A DNA stretch of 38,231 bases from Deltaproteobacteria bacterium. GTDB taxonomy: Bacteria; Myxococcota_A; Polyangia; Polyangiales; JADJMO01. The notes below the pieces were generated by a model. The model worked only from the letters and a program-made list of their open reading frames with translations, did no database searches and was not told the origin of the DNA. The stretch covers positions 1 to 38,231 of the forward strand of contig JALHOE010000073.1 in the NCBI GenBank assembly GCA_022843175.1, in the 5' to 3' direction. The first letter of the stretch is position 1; each line of letters begins with the position of its first letter. Position numbers and translations under genes: made by a program. This document shows, in pieces, positions 1 to 8,422 of the stretch.

Positions 1-428
1 TCGAGCGACGCCGCCTCGACCCCCGCGAGGCGCAGCTCGCGCAACGTGCGCGCGAGCGCGCGGACGAGGCCCGGGCGATCGGCGATGGGCTCGAAGCGAC
101 CGAGCGCGTGACGAACGCCGTGCTCGTGCACCAGGCGCGCGCAGATCGCCTCGAGCACGAGGTGCCCGGCGACGGCGACGCCGCGCGCGGCGAGCGCGGG
201 CGCGGCCAATGCAGCGGCGAGGCGGGGGAGCGTGGCGACGCGCCAGCCGAACGCCGACCCGCCCGCCGAGCCACTCGAACCAACGACGTGACGCACGAGC
301 GAGGAGCCCGCTTCGAGCGAGTGTGCGAGGATGACGAGCTGCTCGTCGCGCCGGCGCGCACGGAGCCACGCTGCCGCTTCGTGGAGCCGCTGCGCGGACG
401 TTGGTGCTTCTACGATCCGCGACGCCAA
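1..428 (-). CDS. AddB/PD-(D/E)XK-type nuclease, N-terminal part (partial)
   Basis: An open minus-strand frame enters from the left edge and covers about 142 codons from a TTG start at 428. The start was chosen because AAGGTGG lies 6 nt upstream; an in-frame ATG at 488 would add 20 residues. The fragment opens with a P-loop-less AddB-like pattern: an early beta strand and helix (RIVEAPTSAQRLHEAAAWL), then a strand reading EQLVILAHS. Further on come a VATLPRLAAALAAPALA stretch and the segment GRFEPIADRPGLVRALARTL. This resembles the N-terminal inactivated-helicase part of the PD-(D/E)XK nuclease family (AddB-like, recombinational repair) common in myxobacteria. The nuclease motif itself would lie beyond the window, so the assignment rests on N-terminal resemblance only. 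Confidence 0.55.
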   Translation of the reverse strand, partial: MASRIVEAPTSAQRLHEAAAWLRARRRDEQLVILAHSLEAGSSLVRHVVGSSGSAGGSAFGWRVATLPRLAAALAAPALAARGVAVAGHLVLEAICARLVHEHGVRHALGRFEPIADRPGLVRALARTLRELRLAGVEAASL

Positions 429-549
429 GCCTGCCCACCTTAGTGATCGGGTTTGGAGCGGTCGAGCGGCGACGGGCGTGCTGAGCATCGCCCGCCGCTC
501 GTTGCGTGCACCGTGCCGACGCCAACCCTGCGAGATCGTTGTGCCCGAC

Positions 550-575
550 GCCGGCGGATCGCGCCATCCGCCGGC
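550..575 (-). terminator. Stem-loop downstream of the PEGA kinase gene
   Basis: A perfect 10-bp inverted repeat (GCCGGCGGAT at 550-559, ATCCGCCGGC at 566-575) has a 6-nt loop. It sits 31 nt past the kinase stop codon and upstream of the left-edge gene. There is no U-tract, so it may be a Rho-dependent or processing hairpin rather than a classical intrinsic terminator. The rest of the 429-606 gap is GC-rich and shows nothing else I can name. Confidence 0.35.
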
Positions 576-606
576 GGCCGCCGGCGGTCAGGATATGTCC
601 GGCCCC

Positions 607-2172
<1,566 letters not shown>

Positions 2173-2282
2173 GTCCCCTCCCATGGGGGGTGACGTACCG
2201 GAGATCCGGCCGCCGAGCACCTGAATCTAGTAGGAAGGAGACCTGAAAATGTGACCCGTGTGGAGCCGATTGTGTCCCCGCT

Positions 2283-2552
2283 TCAGGGGGAGAAGTCGGC
2301 GCTCCGTCGTCGCATGGGACGGGTGGGCTCGACCCCGTCGGGATCGAGCGCCGCGAGGACTCGGGCCTCGAAGTCGTGGGCGTGCTGGTAACCGTCGCCG
2401 GCGTCATGAATCGCGTCGCTGAGGCGGGTCGCCTCACGGAGCAGCTCGCGGCAGTCCGCGCAGGCGTCGATGTGGGCCTCCAGGCGCGCAGGGAGCACGC
2501 CGTCGATCGCTTCCGCGACGAGGTCGGTCACCTCGAGACACGCCTCCCTCAC
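2283..2552 (-). CDS. Zinc-finger anti-sigma factor
   Basis: A short protein of 89 residues starts at a GTG that overlaps the TGA of the sigma gene (GTGA), a sign of translational coupling. It carries the ZAS pattern HIDACADC (His-x3-Cys-x2-Cys) about 30 residues in, preceded by the helix VTDLVAEAIDGVLPARL typical of anti-sigma factors that bind ECF sigma regions 2 and 4. No transmembrane segment follows, so it is probably a soluble, redox- or metal-responsive regulator rather than a membrane sensor. The C-terminal part is Arg/Pro-rich. A GTG seven codons later (2531), preceded by AGGGAGG, is a possible alternative start, but the first one keeps the conserved Cys before VTDL. Confidence 0.85.
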   Translation of the reverse strand: MREACLEVTDLVAEAIDGVLPARLEAHIDACADCRELLREATRLSDAIHDAGDGYQHAHDFEARVLAALDPDGVEPTRPMRRRSADFSP

Positions 2553-3190
2553 GACGCCCTCGTGAGCTGTTGTCGCAGGCGCATCAGCGCGCGGCCGACG
2601 CGCTTGCGGGCGGCGGCCTCGTCGATGCCGAGCGTCGTGGCGATGTCGCGGAACGACTGGTCGGCGTCGTAGCGCAGAACGAGGAGCTCGCGATCGGAGG
2701 GCGGCAGCGACTCGAGCGCGACGCGCACCGCGGCGTCGCGCTCGGCGTGGTCGTGGAGCACCGACGCGTCGGGGCCGTGCAGATGATCGTCGAGCAGCAT
2801 CGCGAGGCGGCGCGACTGACGGAGGCGCGCGGAGACGCGTTGCCCGCAGATCCGCCGCGCGATCCCGAAGAACCAAGCGCGCGCAGTGCCCTCGGCGCGG
2901 TAGGCGTGCGCGCTGTGATAGGCGGCGATCAACGTCTCCTGTGCGGCCTCGTCGGCTTCGGACTGGGAGCCGAGCAAGAGGAAGCAGAGGCGACCGATCG
3001 CCGGGCCGTATTCGTGCGCGGCGAGCGCGATCGCGCCGTGGGCGTCGCGCGCGAGGAGCCGTGCGGCAATGCGGGTGTCGCGTGCATCGGCGGCGACGCG
3101 CGTGCCGCTGATCGCGAGCGAGGACGCTCGCAGATCCTCGACCTCCACGTCGTCCTCGACGCGTGCCCCCTTGCCCCTCATCAAGCCCAT
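2549..3190 (-). CDS. ECF-type RNA polymerase sigma factor
   Basis: This is a sigma-70 family extracytoplasmic-function factor of about 213 residues. Region 2 is visible in GSQSEADEAAQETLIAAYH and the following AWFFGIARRICGQR. Region 4 reads LPPSDRELLVLRYDADQSF and then an IATTLGIDEAAARKRVGRA helix-turn-helix. The N-terminus is longer than usual (about 60 residues before region 2), and the start is uncertain among ATGs at 3190, 3181 and 3241. I used 3190, with a weak GGGA upstream. It is co-transcribed with its anti-sigma gene by overlap, and the PEGA kinase follows on the same strand. Target promoters cannot be told from the window. Confidence 0.9.
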   Translation of the reverse strand: MGLMRGKGARVEDDVEVEDLRASSLAISGTRVAADARDTRIAARLLARDAHGAIALAAHEYGPAIGRLCFLLLGSQSEADEAAQETLIAAYHSAHAYRAEGTARAWFFGIARRICGQRVSARLRQSRRLAMLLDDHLHGPDASVLHDHAERDAAVRVALESLPPSDRELLVLRYDADQSFRDIATTLGIDEAAARKRVGRALMRLRQQLTRAS

Positions 3191-3353
3191 GATGGTCCCG
3201 AAGACGCACCAACGCGACTTGAGTTCTATGCGGCTCGCCATTTTGGTCGGGCACGGTGGGCATGGGCGGCCGATGTGGGCGCCGGATCGGGCCTTGCAGC
3301 CTGCACAGGTACGGACTCACCGCGTGGTGATTCCGAGCACACGAGGCTCGACG

Positions 3354-3842
3354 ATGAAGCACGTCTTGTTCGCAGAATTCAGCGATCCCACCACCGCCAA
3401 CTCGGCCGTTCGCGAGCTCCAGGGCGCCGGCGTCCGTCCCAGCCGCTGCGCCGTAAACGTCCACGACTCGACTCTGCAAGACAATGAGGAGCGGCCCCTG
3501 TCCGAGACCGACGCGCGCTCGGGGATCGCGATCGGCCTCGTCGCCGCTGCCGTCATCGGCGCGTTCATGGGCTGGCTGGTGACCGGGCCGCTCGGTCTGT
3601 TCGTGGTGTCGCGCGTCACCGGCGTCATGACCGGCATGGCGCTCGGCCTCGCGATCGGCTTCATCGGCGGCGCGATCAGCGGCGCGATGAACCCCAACCG
3701 CCAGCTCCAACGGATGGAGAAGCACGCCGGCCGCCACGGCAACATCGTCGCGACGGTGGAGATCGACGGCGTCGACCAAGAGGAGCAGGTGCGCAAGGTC
3801 TTCACCGCCCACGGCGCGCGGGTCGAGTCACGCACCGTCTGA
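3354..3842 (+). CDS. Glycine-zipper membrane protein flanked by two small alpha/beta domains
   Basis: The predicted protein has 162 residues, with ATG at 3354 preceded by GAGG at 8 nt spacing. The N-terminus (1-50, KHVLFAEFSDPTTANSAVR) looks like the alpha/beta half seen in stress proteins of the YflT/DUF1269 type. Residues about 55-110 are hydrophobic with many GxxxG spacings (GLVAAAVIGAFMGWLVTG and a second segment), giving a two-pass glycine-zipper membrane hairpin. The C-terminus (about 127-162, IVATVEIDGVDQEEQVRKVF) resembles the first domain in a beta-alpha-beta manner. It is transcribed away from the sigma operon. A stress-related role is inferred from the architecture only. Confidence 0.7.
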   Translation: MKHVLFAEFSDPTTANSAVRELQGAGVRPSRCAVNVHDSTLQDNEERPLSETDARSGIAIGLVAAAVIGAFMGWLVTGPLGLFVVSRVTGVMTGMALGLAIGFIGGAISGAMNPNRQLQRMEKHAGRHGNIVATVEIDGVDQEEQVRKVFTAHGARVESRTV

Positions 3843-3857
3843 GCGGCGACGGATCGG

Positions 3858-3863
3858 TATGAT
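3858..3863 (+). promoter_or_regulatory. Possible -10 element for the alkaline phosphatase gene
   Basis: TATGAT sits 9 nt before the ATG at 3873 in otherwise GC-rich DNA. If used, transcription would begin within a few bases of the start codon, giving a very short leader, and no Shine-Dalgarno sequence is visible. No convincing -35 is seen. Confidence 0.3.
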
Positions 3864-3872
3864 GGCGCCCTC

Positions 3873-5555
3873 ATGAAGAGGGCGCTGCTGTGTCTTGCGC
3901 TCACGCTCGGGTGTCCGCGCGTCGAGCAGCCCGTGCGCGCGCCGAACGTCGAGCGCGCGCCGATCGTCGTCGCGATCGTGGTCGACGCGCTCTCGGCGTG
4001 GGTGGCCTCGGAGCGTTGGCCGACGCTCCCGAAGGACGGCGGCTTCGCGCGGCTGCTCCGCGAGGGGACCTATCTCCGCGAGTCGCGCTATGCGCACGCT
4101 GTCACCGACACCGCGCCGGGGCATGCGGCGATCTTCACCGGCGTCACGCCGCGCGAGAACGGCATCACCCTCAACGAGCGGGTCCTCGACGGCAAGCTCG
4201 TGGGCTTCCTCCGCGATGACACCACGAAGTTGGTCGACGCCGGCGGGGTGACGACGGCGATCGGCTCGTCGATCGCGCCGCTCCGCGTGCCCACCGTGGC
4301 CGATCGGCTGCGCAAGAGTCAGCCGCGCGCGACGATCGTTTCCCTCTCGCTCAAGGACCGGGGCGCGATCTTCGGCGGCGGGCGCCACCCGACGGCGACG
4401 CTCTGGTTCGACGTCTCGCTCGATCGGTTCGTCACCTCCACGGCGTTCGCCAGCTCGCTGCCGGCGTGGGCCGCGCCGCACACCGTCACGCCCGCGCTCG
4501 TCTCGTTGCGCGCGCCGCCGTGGGAGCTCCTCGATCGCAAGTACGTCGAGTCGCATGCCCACGGGCTCGACGGGGAGGAGGGCGAGGGCGACTGGGAGGG
4601 GCTCGGCAAGACCTTCCCGCACGTCGTCGCCCGGGCGGCCAAACCCGCGGTCGCCTTTCGCGCGACGCCGAGCGCCGACCGCGCCGTCCTCGCGCTCGCG
4701 GACGCGGCCATTCGCAACCGCGATCCGAAGGAGCCGATGCTGCTGTCGCTCTCGCTCTCGGCGAACGACTACATCACCCACGTGTTCGGCCCCGATTCGT
4801 TCGAGGCGTGGGACCAGCTGCGACGGCTCGACGAAGCGCTGGCGAAGTTGTTCGCGACGCTCGACGCGGCGGTCTCCGCCGACGGCTGGTCGCTCGTCCT
4901 CACCGGCGATCACGGCGGCCCGTCGATCCCCGAGCTCCTGCACGATCGTGCGTGGTGCACCGGGAAGGACCGCTGGAACCGTCCGTGCGGGCCGGCCACC
5001 CGCCTCTATGTCCACGAGCTCAGCAAGCAGCTCGAGGACGCTGCGGTGGCCGAGCTCGGGCCGGGCCACTGGATCGACGGCGTCGCCGACCCGCTCGTCT
5101 TCTACACCGCCGCGGCGCGCGCGCTCGAGCCCGAGCGGCGGAAGCGCTTGGATAAGTTGATTATGGATCGCGTGCGCGCGGAGCCGGGCATCGCCGAGGT
5201 GCACCTCGTGCGCACGCTGCCCGCCGTGTGCCCAACTCACGCCGACGAGAGCGTCGCGGCCCTGGTCTGCCGCTCGGTCTCGCCCGATGGCCCCGGTGAC
5301 GTGTACGTCGTCACGAAGCCGGGTAGCTTCTTCGACACTCGCTACGCCGTGGGCAAGGGGCAGAACCACGGCACGCCGTGGTTGTTCGATCGCACCGTGC
5401 CGATCGTGATCCGCGCGCCGGGGCGCATCGCAGCCGGCGTGATCGGCGATGCGCCGACGAGCTTCGAGACGGCGACCCGCGCGCTCGAGTCGCTGCTCGG
5501 CGTGCCCCGACCGCCGAGCTGCTGCGGGCTCGACCTCGTGTCAGAGAAGCGATAG
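3873..5555 (+). CDS. PafA-like alkaline phosphatase lipoprotein
   Basis: This is an alkaline-phosphatase-superfamily hydrolase of 560 residues, predicted to release phosphate from phosphomonoesters in the periplasm or at the cell surface. The N-terminus MKRALLCLALTLGC is a lipoprotein signal with Cys14. Metal and catalytic positions seen are Asp38 (IVVDAL), Thr80 in TDTAPGHAAIF, Asp299 and His303 (ANDYITHVFGP), Asp346-His347 (LTGDHGG) and His499 (GQNHGTP). The Lys-x-Arg pair in SLKDRGAIFGGG (Lys161, Arg163) matches the phosphomonoesterase signature of PafA rather than phosphodiesterase relatives. Its 3' end overlaps the convergent hydrolase gene by 15 bp. A short AT-rich run of rare codons lies at 5148-5168. 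Confidence 0.88.
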   Translation: MKRALLCLALTLGCPRVEQPVRAPNVERAPIVVAIVVDALSAWVASERWPTLPKDGGFARLLREGTYLRESRYAHAVTDTAPGHAAIFTGVTPRENGITLNERVLDGKLVGFLRDDTTKLVDAGGVTTAIGSSIAPLRVPTVADRLRKSQPRATIVSLSLKDRGAIFGGGRHPTATLWFDVSLDRFVTSTAFASSLPAWAAPHTVTPALVSLRAPPWELLDRKYVESHAHGLDGEEGEGDWEGLGKTFPHVVARAAKPAVAFRATPSADRAVLALADAAIRNRDPKEPMLLSLSLSANDYITHVFGPDSFEAWDQLRRLDEALAKLFATLDAAVSADGWSLVLTGDHGGPSIPELLHDRAWCTGKDRWNRPCGPATRLYVHELSKQLEDAAVAELGPGHWIDGVADPLVFYTAAARALEPERRKRLDKLIMDRVRAEPGIAEVHLVRTLPAVCPTHADESVAALVCRSVSPDGPGDVYVVTKPGSFFDTRYAVGKGQNHGTPWLFDRTVPIVIRAPGRIAAGVIGDAPTSFETATRALESLLGVPRPPSCCGLDLVSEKR

Positions 5556-6326
5556 CTGCACGGGCGGCTTGCTGTAGCGGAACGGGCCCGTGCGCGCCGT
5601 CAGCGTCTCGCGCGGGGCGGCGACGCGCACGTGGACCTTGAGCGGAAGCGCGTCGCGCGCCCACTCGATCGCGTGCTCGCGGGTGTTGTTCGTCTCGGAC
5701 AGGTGCACGAGCACCACGGTGTGGGTGCGCGCGGTCAGCCGCCGCAGGAGCTCGTGCGCCTGTTTGTTGGACAGGTGGCCGCGCGCCGAGGCGACGCGCT
5801 GCTTGAGCCCCCACGGGTAGGGGCCGCTCGCGAGCATGCTCTCTTCGTAGTTGGACTCGAGGAGCACGACGTCGCAGTCTCGCAGGTGATCGACGAGGCG
5901 ACCGGTGGGCTCGCCGACGTCGGTGACGACGCACGCGGTGCCCTCGTCGTCCGAGATCTTGACCGCGACGTTGGCCGCGTCGTGCGGGAGCGGGAGCGGC
6001 GAGAGCACCAGATCGCCGATGGCGAAGGGCTCGCGGGTCTCGAAGCGGTATTCGTCGACCTGCGCGGGCAGGTTCACCTCGCGCGCGGTGGCTTCGGTCA
6101 TGTAGACCGGGATGCGCCTGCGCTTGGCGATGCGCGCGGCGTGGCCGACGTGGTCCTGATGCGCGTGGGTGATCACGATCGCGTCGGGGGCCCGTGCCCC
6201 GAGCTCGATCAGCGACTCCTCGAGCGCGCGCGGACCGATGCCGGCGTCGACGAGGACGCTGGTGGCGGCCGACTCGAACAGCGTGCAGTTGCCGCCGCTC
6301 CCGCTCGCAAGGACCGATACGCGCAC
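5541..6326 (-). CDS. Metallo-beta-lactamase-fold hydrolase, YycJ/WalJ type
   Basis: The protein has 261 residues and probably starts at GTG 6326 (RVSVLASGSGGNCT), with GAGAG just upstream. The SGSGGN opening, the metal-binding THAHQDHVGH motif, LPLPHDA, VVTDVGEPT and the late HLSNKQAHELL and LVHLSETNN segments match the YycJ/WalJ family. Members are 5'-3' exonuclease-like MBL proteins linked to DNA repair or cell-wall coordination. The DVVLLESNYEESML segment is a family hallmark. It is expressed alone, convergent with the phosphatase and divergent from the OsmC operon. The substrate is not provable here. Confidence 0.9.
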   Translation of the reverse strand: MRVSVLASGSGGNCTLFESAATSVLVDAGIGPRALEESLIELGARAPDAIVITHAHQDHVGHAARIAKRRRIPVYMTEATAREVNLPAQVDEYRFETREPFAIGDLVLSPLPLPHDAANVAVKISDDEGTACVVTDVGEPTGRLVDHLRDCDVVLLESNYEESMLASGPYPWGLKQRVASARGHLSNKQAHELLRRLTARTHTVVLVHLSETNNTREHAIEWARDALPLKVHVRVAAPRETLTARTGPFRYSKPPVQLSLL

Positions 6327-6429
6327 TGCTCTCTACGGTTAACGGATTTCTACCGACGCGTCGCGGTCGATCTGCACGCGAGCGGTCTCTGCCCTTGATG
6401 CCGCGGCGCGCGCGTGGCTCCCTGCCGGG

Positions 6430-6855
6430 ATGCCGATCAGCAAAGCCAGTGCATCGTGGGAGGGGTCGTTCAAAGAGGGCCGCGGCGTGATGAAGCCGGC
6501 CAACGGCGCGGAGGTCCCGTTCTCGACGGCGACGCGCTTCGAGGGCCAGAAGGGGAGCAACCCCGAAGAGATGATCGGCGCAGCGCTCGCCGGCTGCTTC
6601 TCGATGGCGCTCTCGGTCGGACTCGGCAGCGCCAACGCGCCGCCGAAGTCGATCCGCACCACCGCCGACGTGACGCTCGAGAAGGTCGAGGGCGGCTTCG
6701 GCATCACCTCCATCGCGCTCACCTGCGAGGCCGAGGTGCCGGGGATCGACGACGCGAAGTTTCAAGAGATCGCCGCCGCCACCAAGAAGGGTTGTCCGGT
6801 GAGCAAGGCGCTCGCGGCCACGACCATCACCCTCCAAGCCAAGCTGGTGTCCTGA
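6430..6855 (+). CDS. OsmC/Ohr family peroxidase
   Basis: A protein of 141 residues, the usual length for the OsmC subgroup, which reduces organic hydroperoxides with a pair of cysteines. Cys56 (AALAGCFSMAL) and Cys122 (KKGCPVSKAL) are both in place, as is NPEEMIGAALAG. The opening ISKASASWEGSFKEG is characteristic. Its TGA overlaps the ATG of the next gene (ATGA across 6852-6858), so the two peroxide-reducing enzymes are translationally coupled. The start at 6430 gives the family's usual N-terminus; only GGG lies upstream. Confidence 0.93.
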   Translation: MPISKASASWEGSFKEGRGVMKPANGAEVPFSTATRFEGQKGSNPEEMIGAALAGCFSMALSVGLGSANAPPKSIRTTADVTLEKVEGGFGITSIALTCEAEVPGIDDAKFQEIAAATKKGCPVSKALAATTITLQAKLVS

Positions 6856-7292
6856 TGCTCAAAGCCGGCGACCGCGCCCCCGACTTCACCGCACAAGATC
6901 ACCTCGGCAACACCGTTCGTCTCGCGGATCTCCGCGGCAAGACGGTGGTGCTCTGGTTCTACCCCAAGGCCGACACACCCGGGTGAACGCTCGAGGGTTG
7001 CGGGTTCCGCGACCTCGGCGCCGAGTTCAAGAGCAAGAACGCGGTGATTTACGGAGCGAGCTTCGACACGCCCGAGGACAACAAGGCCTTCGCCGAGAAG
7101 TTCTCGTTCAACTTCCCACTGCTCACCTGCGACGGTCCGATGGCGCAGGCATACGGCGCCGCCGATCCCGGCGTCACGAGCGGCTACGCCAAGCGGGTGG
7201 GCGTGGTGATCGATCCCGAGGGCAACATCAAGGAGTGGCTGCCCAAGGTCGACGCGAAGACCTACCCGCAGGATGTGCTGAAGCGGATCTAG
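6855..7292 (+). CDS. Selenocysteine-containing BCP/PrxQ-type peroxiredoxin (UGA read through as Sec)
   Basis: Reading from ATG 6855 through one in-frame TGA (6984-6986, codon 44) to the stop at 7292 gives a full-length peroxiredoxin of 145 residues. The first half reads AGDRAPDFTAQDHLGN and then VVLWFYPKADTPG. The TGA follows, and the frame continues TLEGCGFRDLGAEF with no frameshift. In BCP/PrxQ enzymes the motif is TPGCT, with the peroxidatic Cys exactly where the TGA stands, so residue 44 is read as Sec. Cys49 is at the U-x4-C spacing of the resolving cysteine. Later family features (VIYGASFDTPEDNKAF, GVTSGYAKRVGVVIDPEG) are intact. A SECIS-like hairpin follows the TGA (6991-7018). Thr41 and the downstream Arg (GFRD) complete the active site. 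It is coupled to the OsmC gene upstream. The alternative, a nonsense mutation at precisely the catalytic codon, is less likely. Confidence 0.9.
6991..7018 (+). promoter_or_regulatory. Bacterial SECIS-like element after the Sec UGA
   Basis: Four bases after the TGA, TCGAGG (6991-6996) pairs with CCTCGG (7013-7018) and TTGCGG (6998-7003) pairs with CCGCGA (7007-7012). G6997 is bulged and the apical loop is GTT (7004-7006). The loop begins 17 nt past the UGA, within the range for bacterial SECIS elements. The upper arm GGTTGCGGGTT closely resembles the apical part of the E. coli fdhF element (GGUUGCAGGU), including the GU in the loop that SelB recognises. Folding was done by eye. Confidence 0.8.
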
Positions 7293-7309
7293 CGCCGCGA
7301 CCGTTGGGG

Positions 7310-7354
7310 AGCGGGTTGTCAGGTGGATCTACCATCCACCCTCGACAACCCGCT
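7310..7354. terminator. Bidirectional terminator hairpin between convergent genes
   Basis: AGCGGGTTGTC (7310-7320) plus GGTGGAT (7322-7328) pair with ATCCACC (7334-7340) plus GACAACCCGCT (7344-7354) around a 5-nt loop, with a small internal mismatch. It begins 17 nt after the peroxiredoxin stop and lies before the end of the DUF2378 gene, so it can serve both. The remainder to 7403 is GC-rich with several GCGGCTCC-like repeats and no gene. Confidence 0.7.
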
Positions 7355-7403
7355 CGCTCACGCGCGCGGCTCCCGGCGCGCGGCTAGCCGCTCGCGGCTC
7401 CCG

Positions 7404-7979
7404 TCACCACTCGCAGAGGAACTCGCCCGAGGCCCAGGTCTCGAGGCGGATCTTGACCGTCGCGTGAATCCCGATCGCGCGCGTGGCCCCCTCGAAGCAC
7501 CCCACGTGGTGCGAGTCGAGGAAGTACGGCACGCGCTCGAGGCGGAGGATCGCGGCGTTCGGGCGTCGCTCGACCACGCGCGCCGCGCACCCCGGCACGC
7601 CGATCACGTAGCCCTTGAGGATCCCGTCGAGCGCGCTATGCGTCTCGGTCACGCCGGCCCACACCACGCGGCCGACGGTGCTCTCCATGAACGCGTGATA
7701 GGCGCCGCGCCCGAGCCTACGGAGCCCCTGGCGTAGCGACATGTCGGGGTAGAACGCTCGCGCCGACTCGGCGAGGAGCGCGACGTGCTCGCGCAGCGGA
7801 TAGTCCTGGAACGGCACGTAGCGCTCGCGCGCGCCCGCGAGCGTGAGGCCGCGGCGCTTGGCCTCGACGATCATGGGGATGACGAACATCCCCTTCTGCG
7901 TGAGCCCCTCGGGAACCCGCTTCAGCTCGGCCGCGACGTCGATCGGCGATTCCCAGGGCGGCTCGCGGAACTCGTCCAC
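7404..7979 (-). CDS. DUF2378 (TIGR02265) family protein
   Basis: The protein has 191 residues, from GTG 7979. It resembles the paralogous DUF2378/TIGR02265 family known almost only from Myxococcota. Features seen are QKGMFVIPMIVEAKRRGL, the tyrosine-rich helix YVPFQDYPLREHVALL, SLRQGLRRLGRGAYHAFMES and a C-terminal strand-rich region with LDSHHVGCFEGA. The fold is thought to be V4R/heme-NO-binding-like, but no function is established. It is the last gene of a minus-strand series: the small helical protein ends 9 nt upstream and the zinc-ribbon kinase lies before that. Co-expression with a kinase hints at a signalling role. Confidence 0.75.
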   Translation of the reverse strand: MDEFREPPWESPIDVAAELKRVPEGLTQKGMFVIPMIVEAKRRGLTLAGARERYVPFQDYPLREHVALLAESARAFYPDMSLRQGLRRLGRGAYHAFMESTVGRVVWAGVTETHSALDGILKGYVIGVPGCAARVVERRPNAAILRLERVPYFLDSHHVGCFEGATRAIGIHATVKIRLETWASGEFLCEW

Positions 7980-7988
7980 GCGGAGAGC

Positions 7989-8411
7989 TTACAACGCGGC
8001 CATCCGGTTCATCAGCCTTCCACACAGGTCCGAGGCCGCGTTCTTCTGCCGTTCGAGGGTGAGGCCGGCCTTGTAGATATTGCTCGCGGCCTCTTCGTTG
8101 CCGAGGCGTTGGTGCACGAGGCCGAGCAGCTCGTGATCGGCGGGCTCGCTGAAGTTGCTGACGAGCTCGGTGAGGGCGGGCAGCGCAGCGCGATGCGCGT
8201 CGAGGATGACCTCGGAGAGCTTGTTGGGCAGCTGCTTTGCGGGCTGGAGCACCATCATCTCGAGGACCTTGCGCTGGTCCTCGGGCTTGAGCTCGAGGAA
8301 GTCGGGCCGGCCGACGAGATCGCGGTACTTGGCGAAGGCCTCGTCCCACTTCATCTGCCGTGTGAGCGGCAAGATTTCTTTGATCGTCGCGACCAGCTCT
8401 TCCTTCGTCAT
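7989..8411 (-). CDS. Small helical (TPR-like) protein of unknown function
   Basis: The product has 140 residues and is almost entirely helical by eye, with alternating heptad-like Leu and Ala: TKEELVATIKEILPLTRQM, then KWDEAFAKYRDLVGRPDFL. The C-terminal half has a tetratricopeptide-like pair, ELLGLVHQRLGNEEAASNIY. There is no signal peptide and no membrane segment. I do not recognise the family. The ATG at 8411 was chosen over an upstream start because the upstream extension is Arg/Pro-rich and overlaps the kinase end; no Shine-Dalgarno is evident. It sits between the kinase (11 nt upstream) and DUF2378 (9 nt downstream), so it is probably their operon partner and could be a scaffold or substrate. 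Confidence 0.65.
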   Translation of the reverse strand: MTKEELVATIKEILPLTRQMKWDEAFAKYRDLVGRPDFLELKPEDQRKVLEMMVLQPAKQLPNKLSEVILDAHRAALPALTELVSNFSEPADHELLGLVHQRLGNEEAASNIYKAGLTLERQKNAASDLCGRLMNRMAAL

Positions 8412-8422
8412 GGCGGGGGAGG

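Noticed and set aside
7044-7292. Independent 82-residue protein
   Set aside because: It is the C-terminal part of the peroxiredoxin after the Sec TGA, starting in mid-domain.
6855-7292. Peroxiredoxin as a pseudogene
   Set aside because: Only one TGA, exactly at the catalytic cysteine, with a SECIS-like hairpin and no other lesion.
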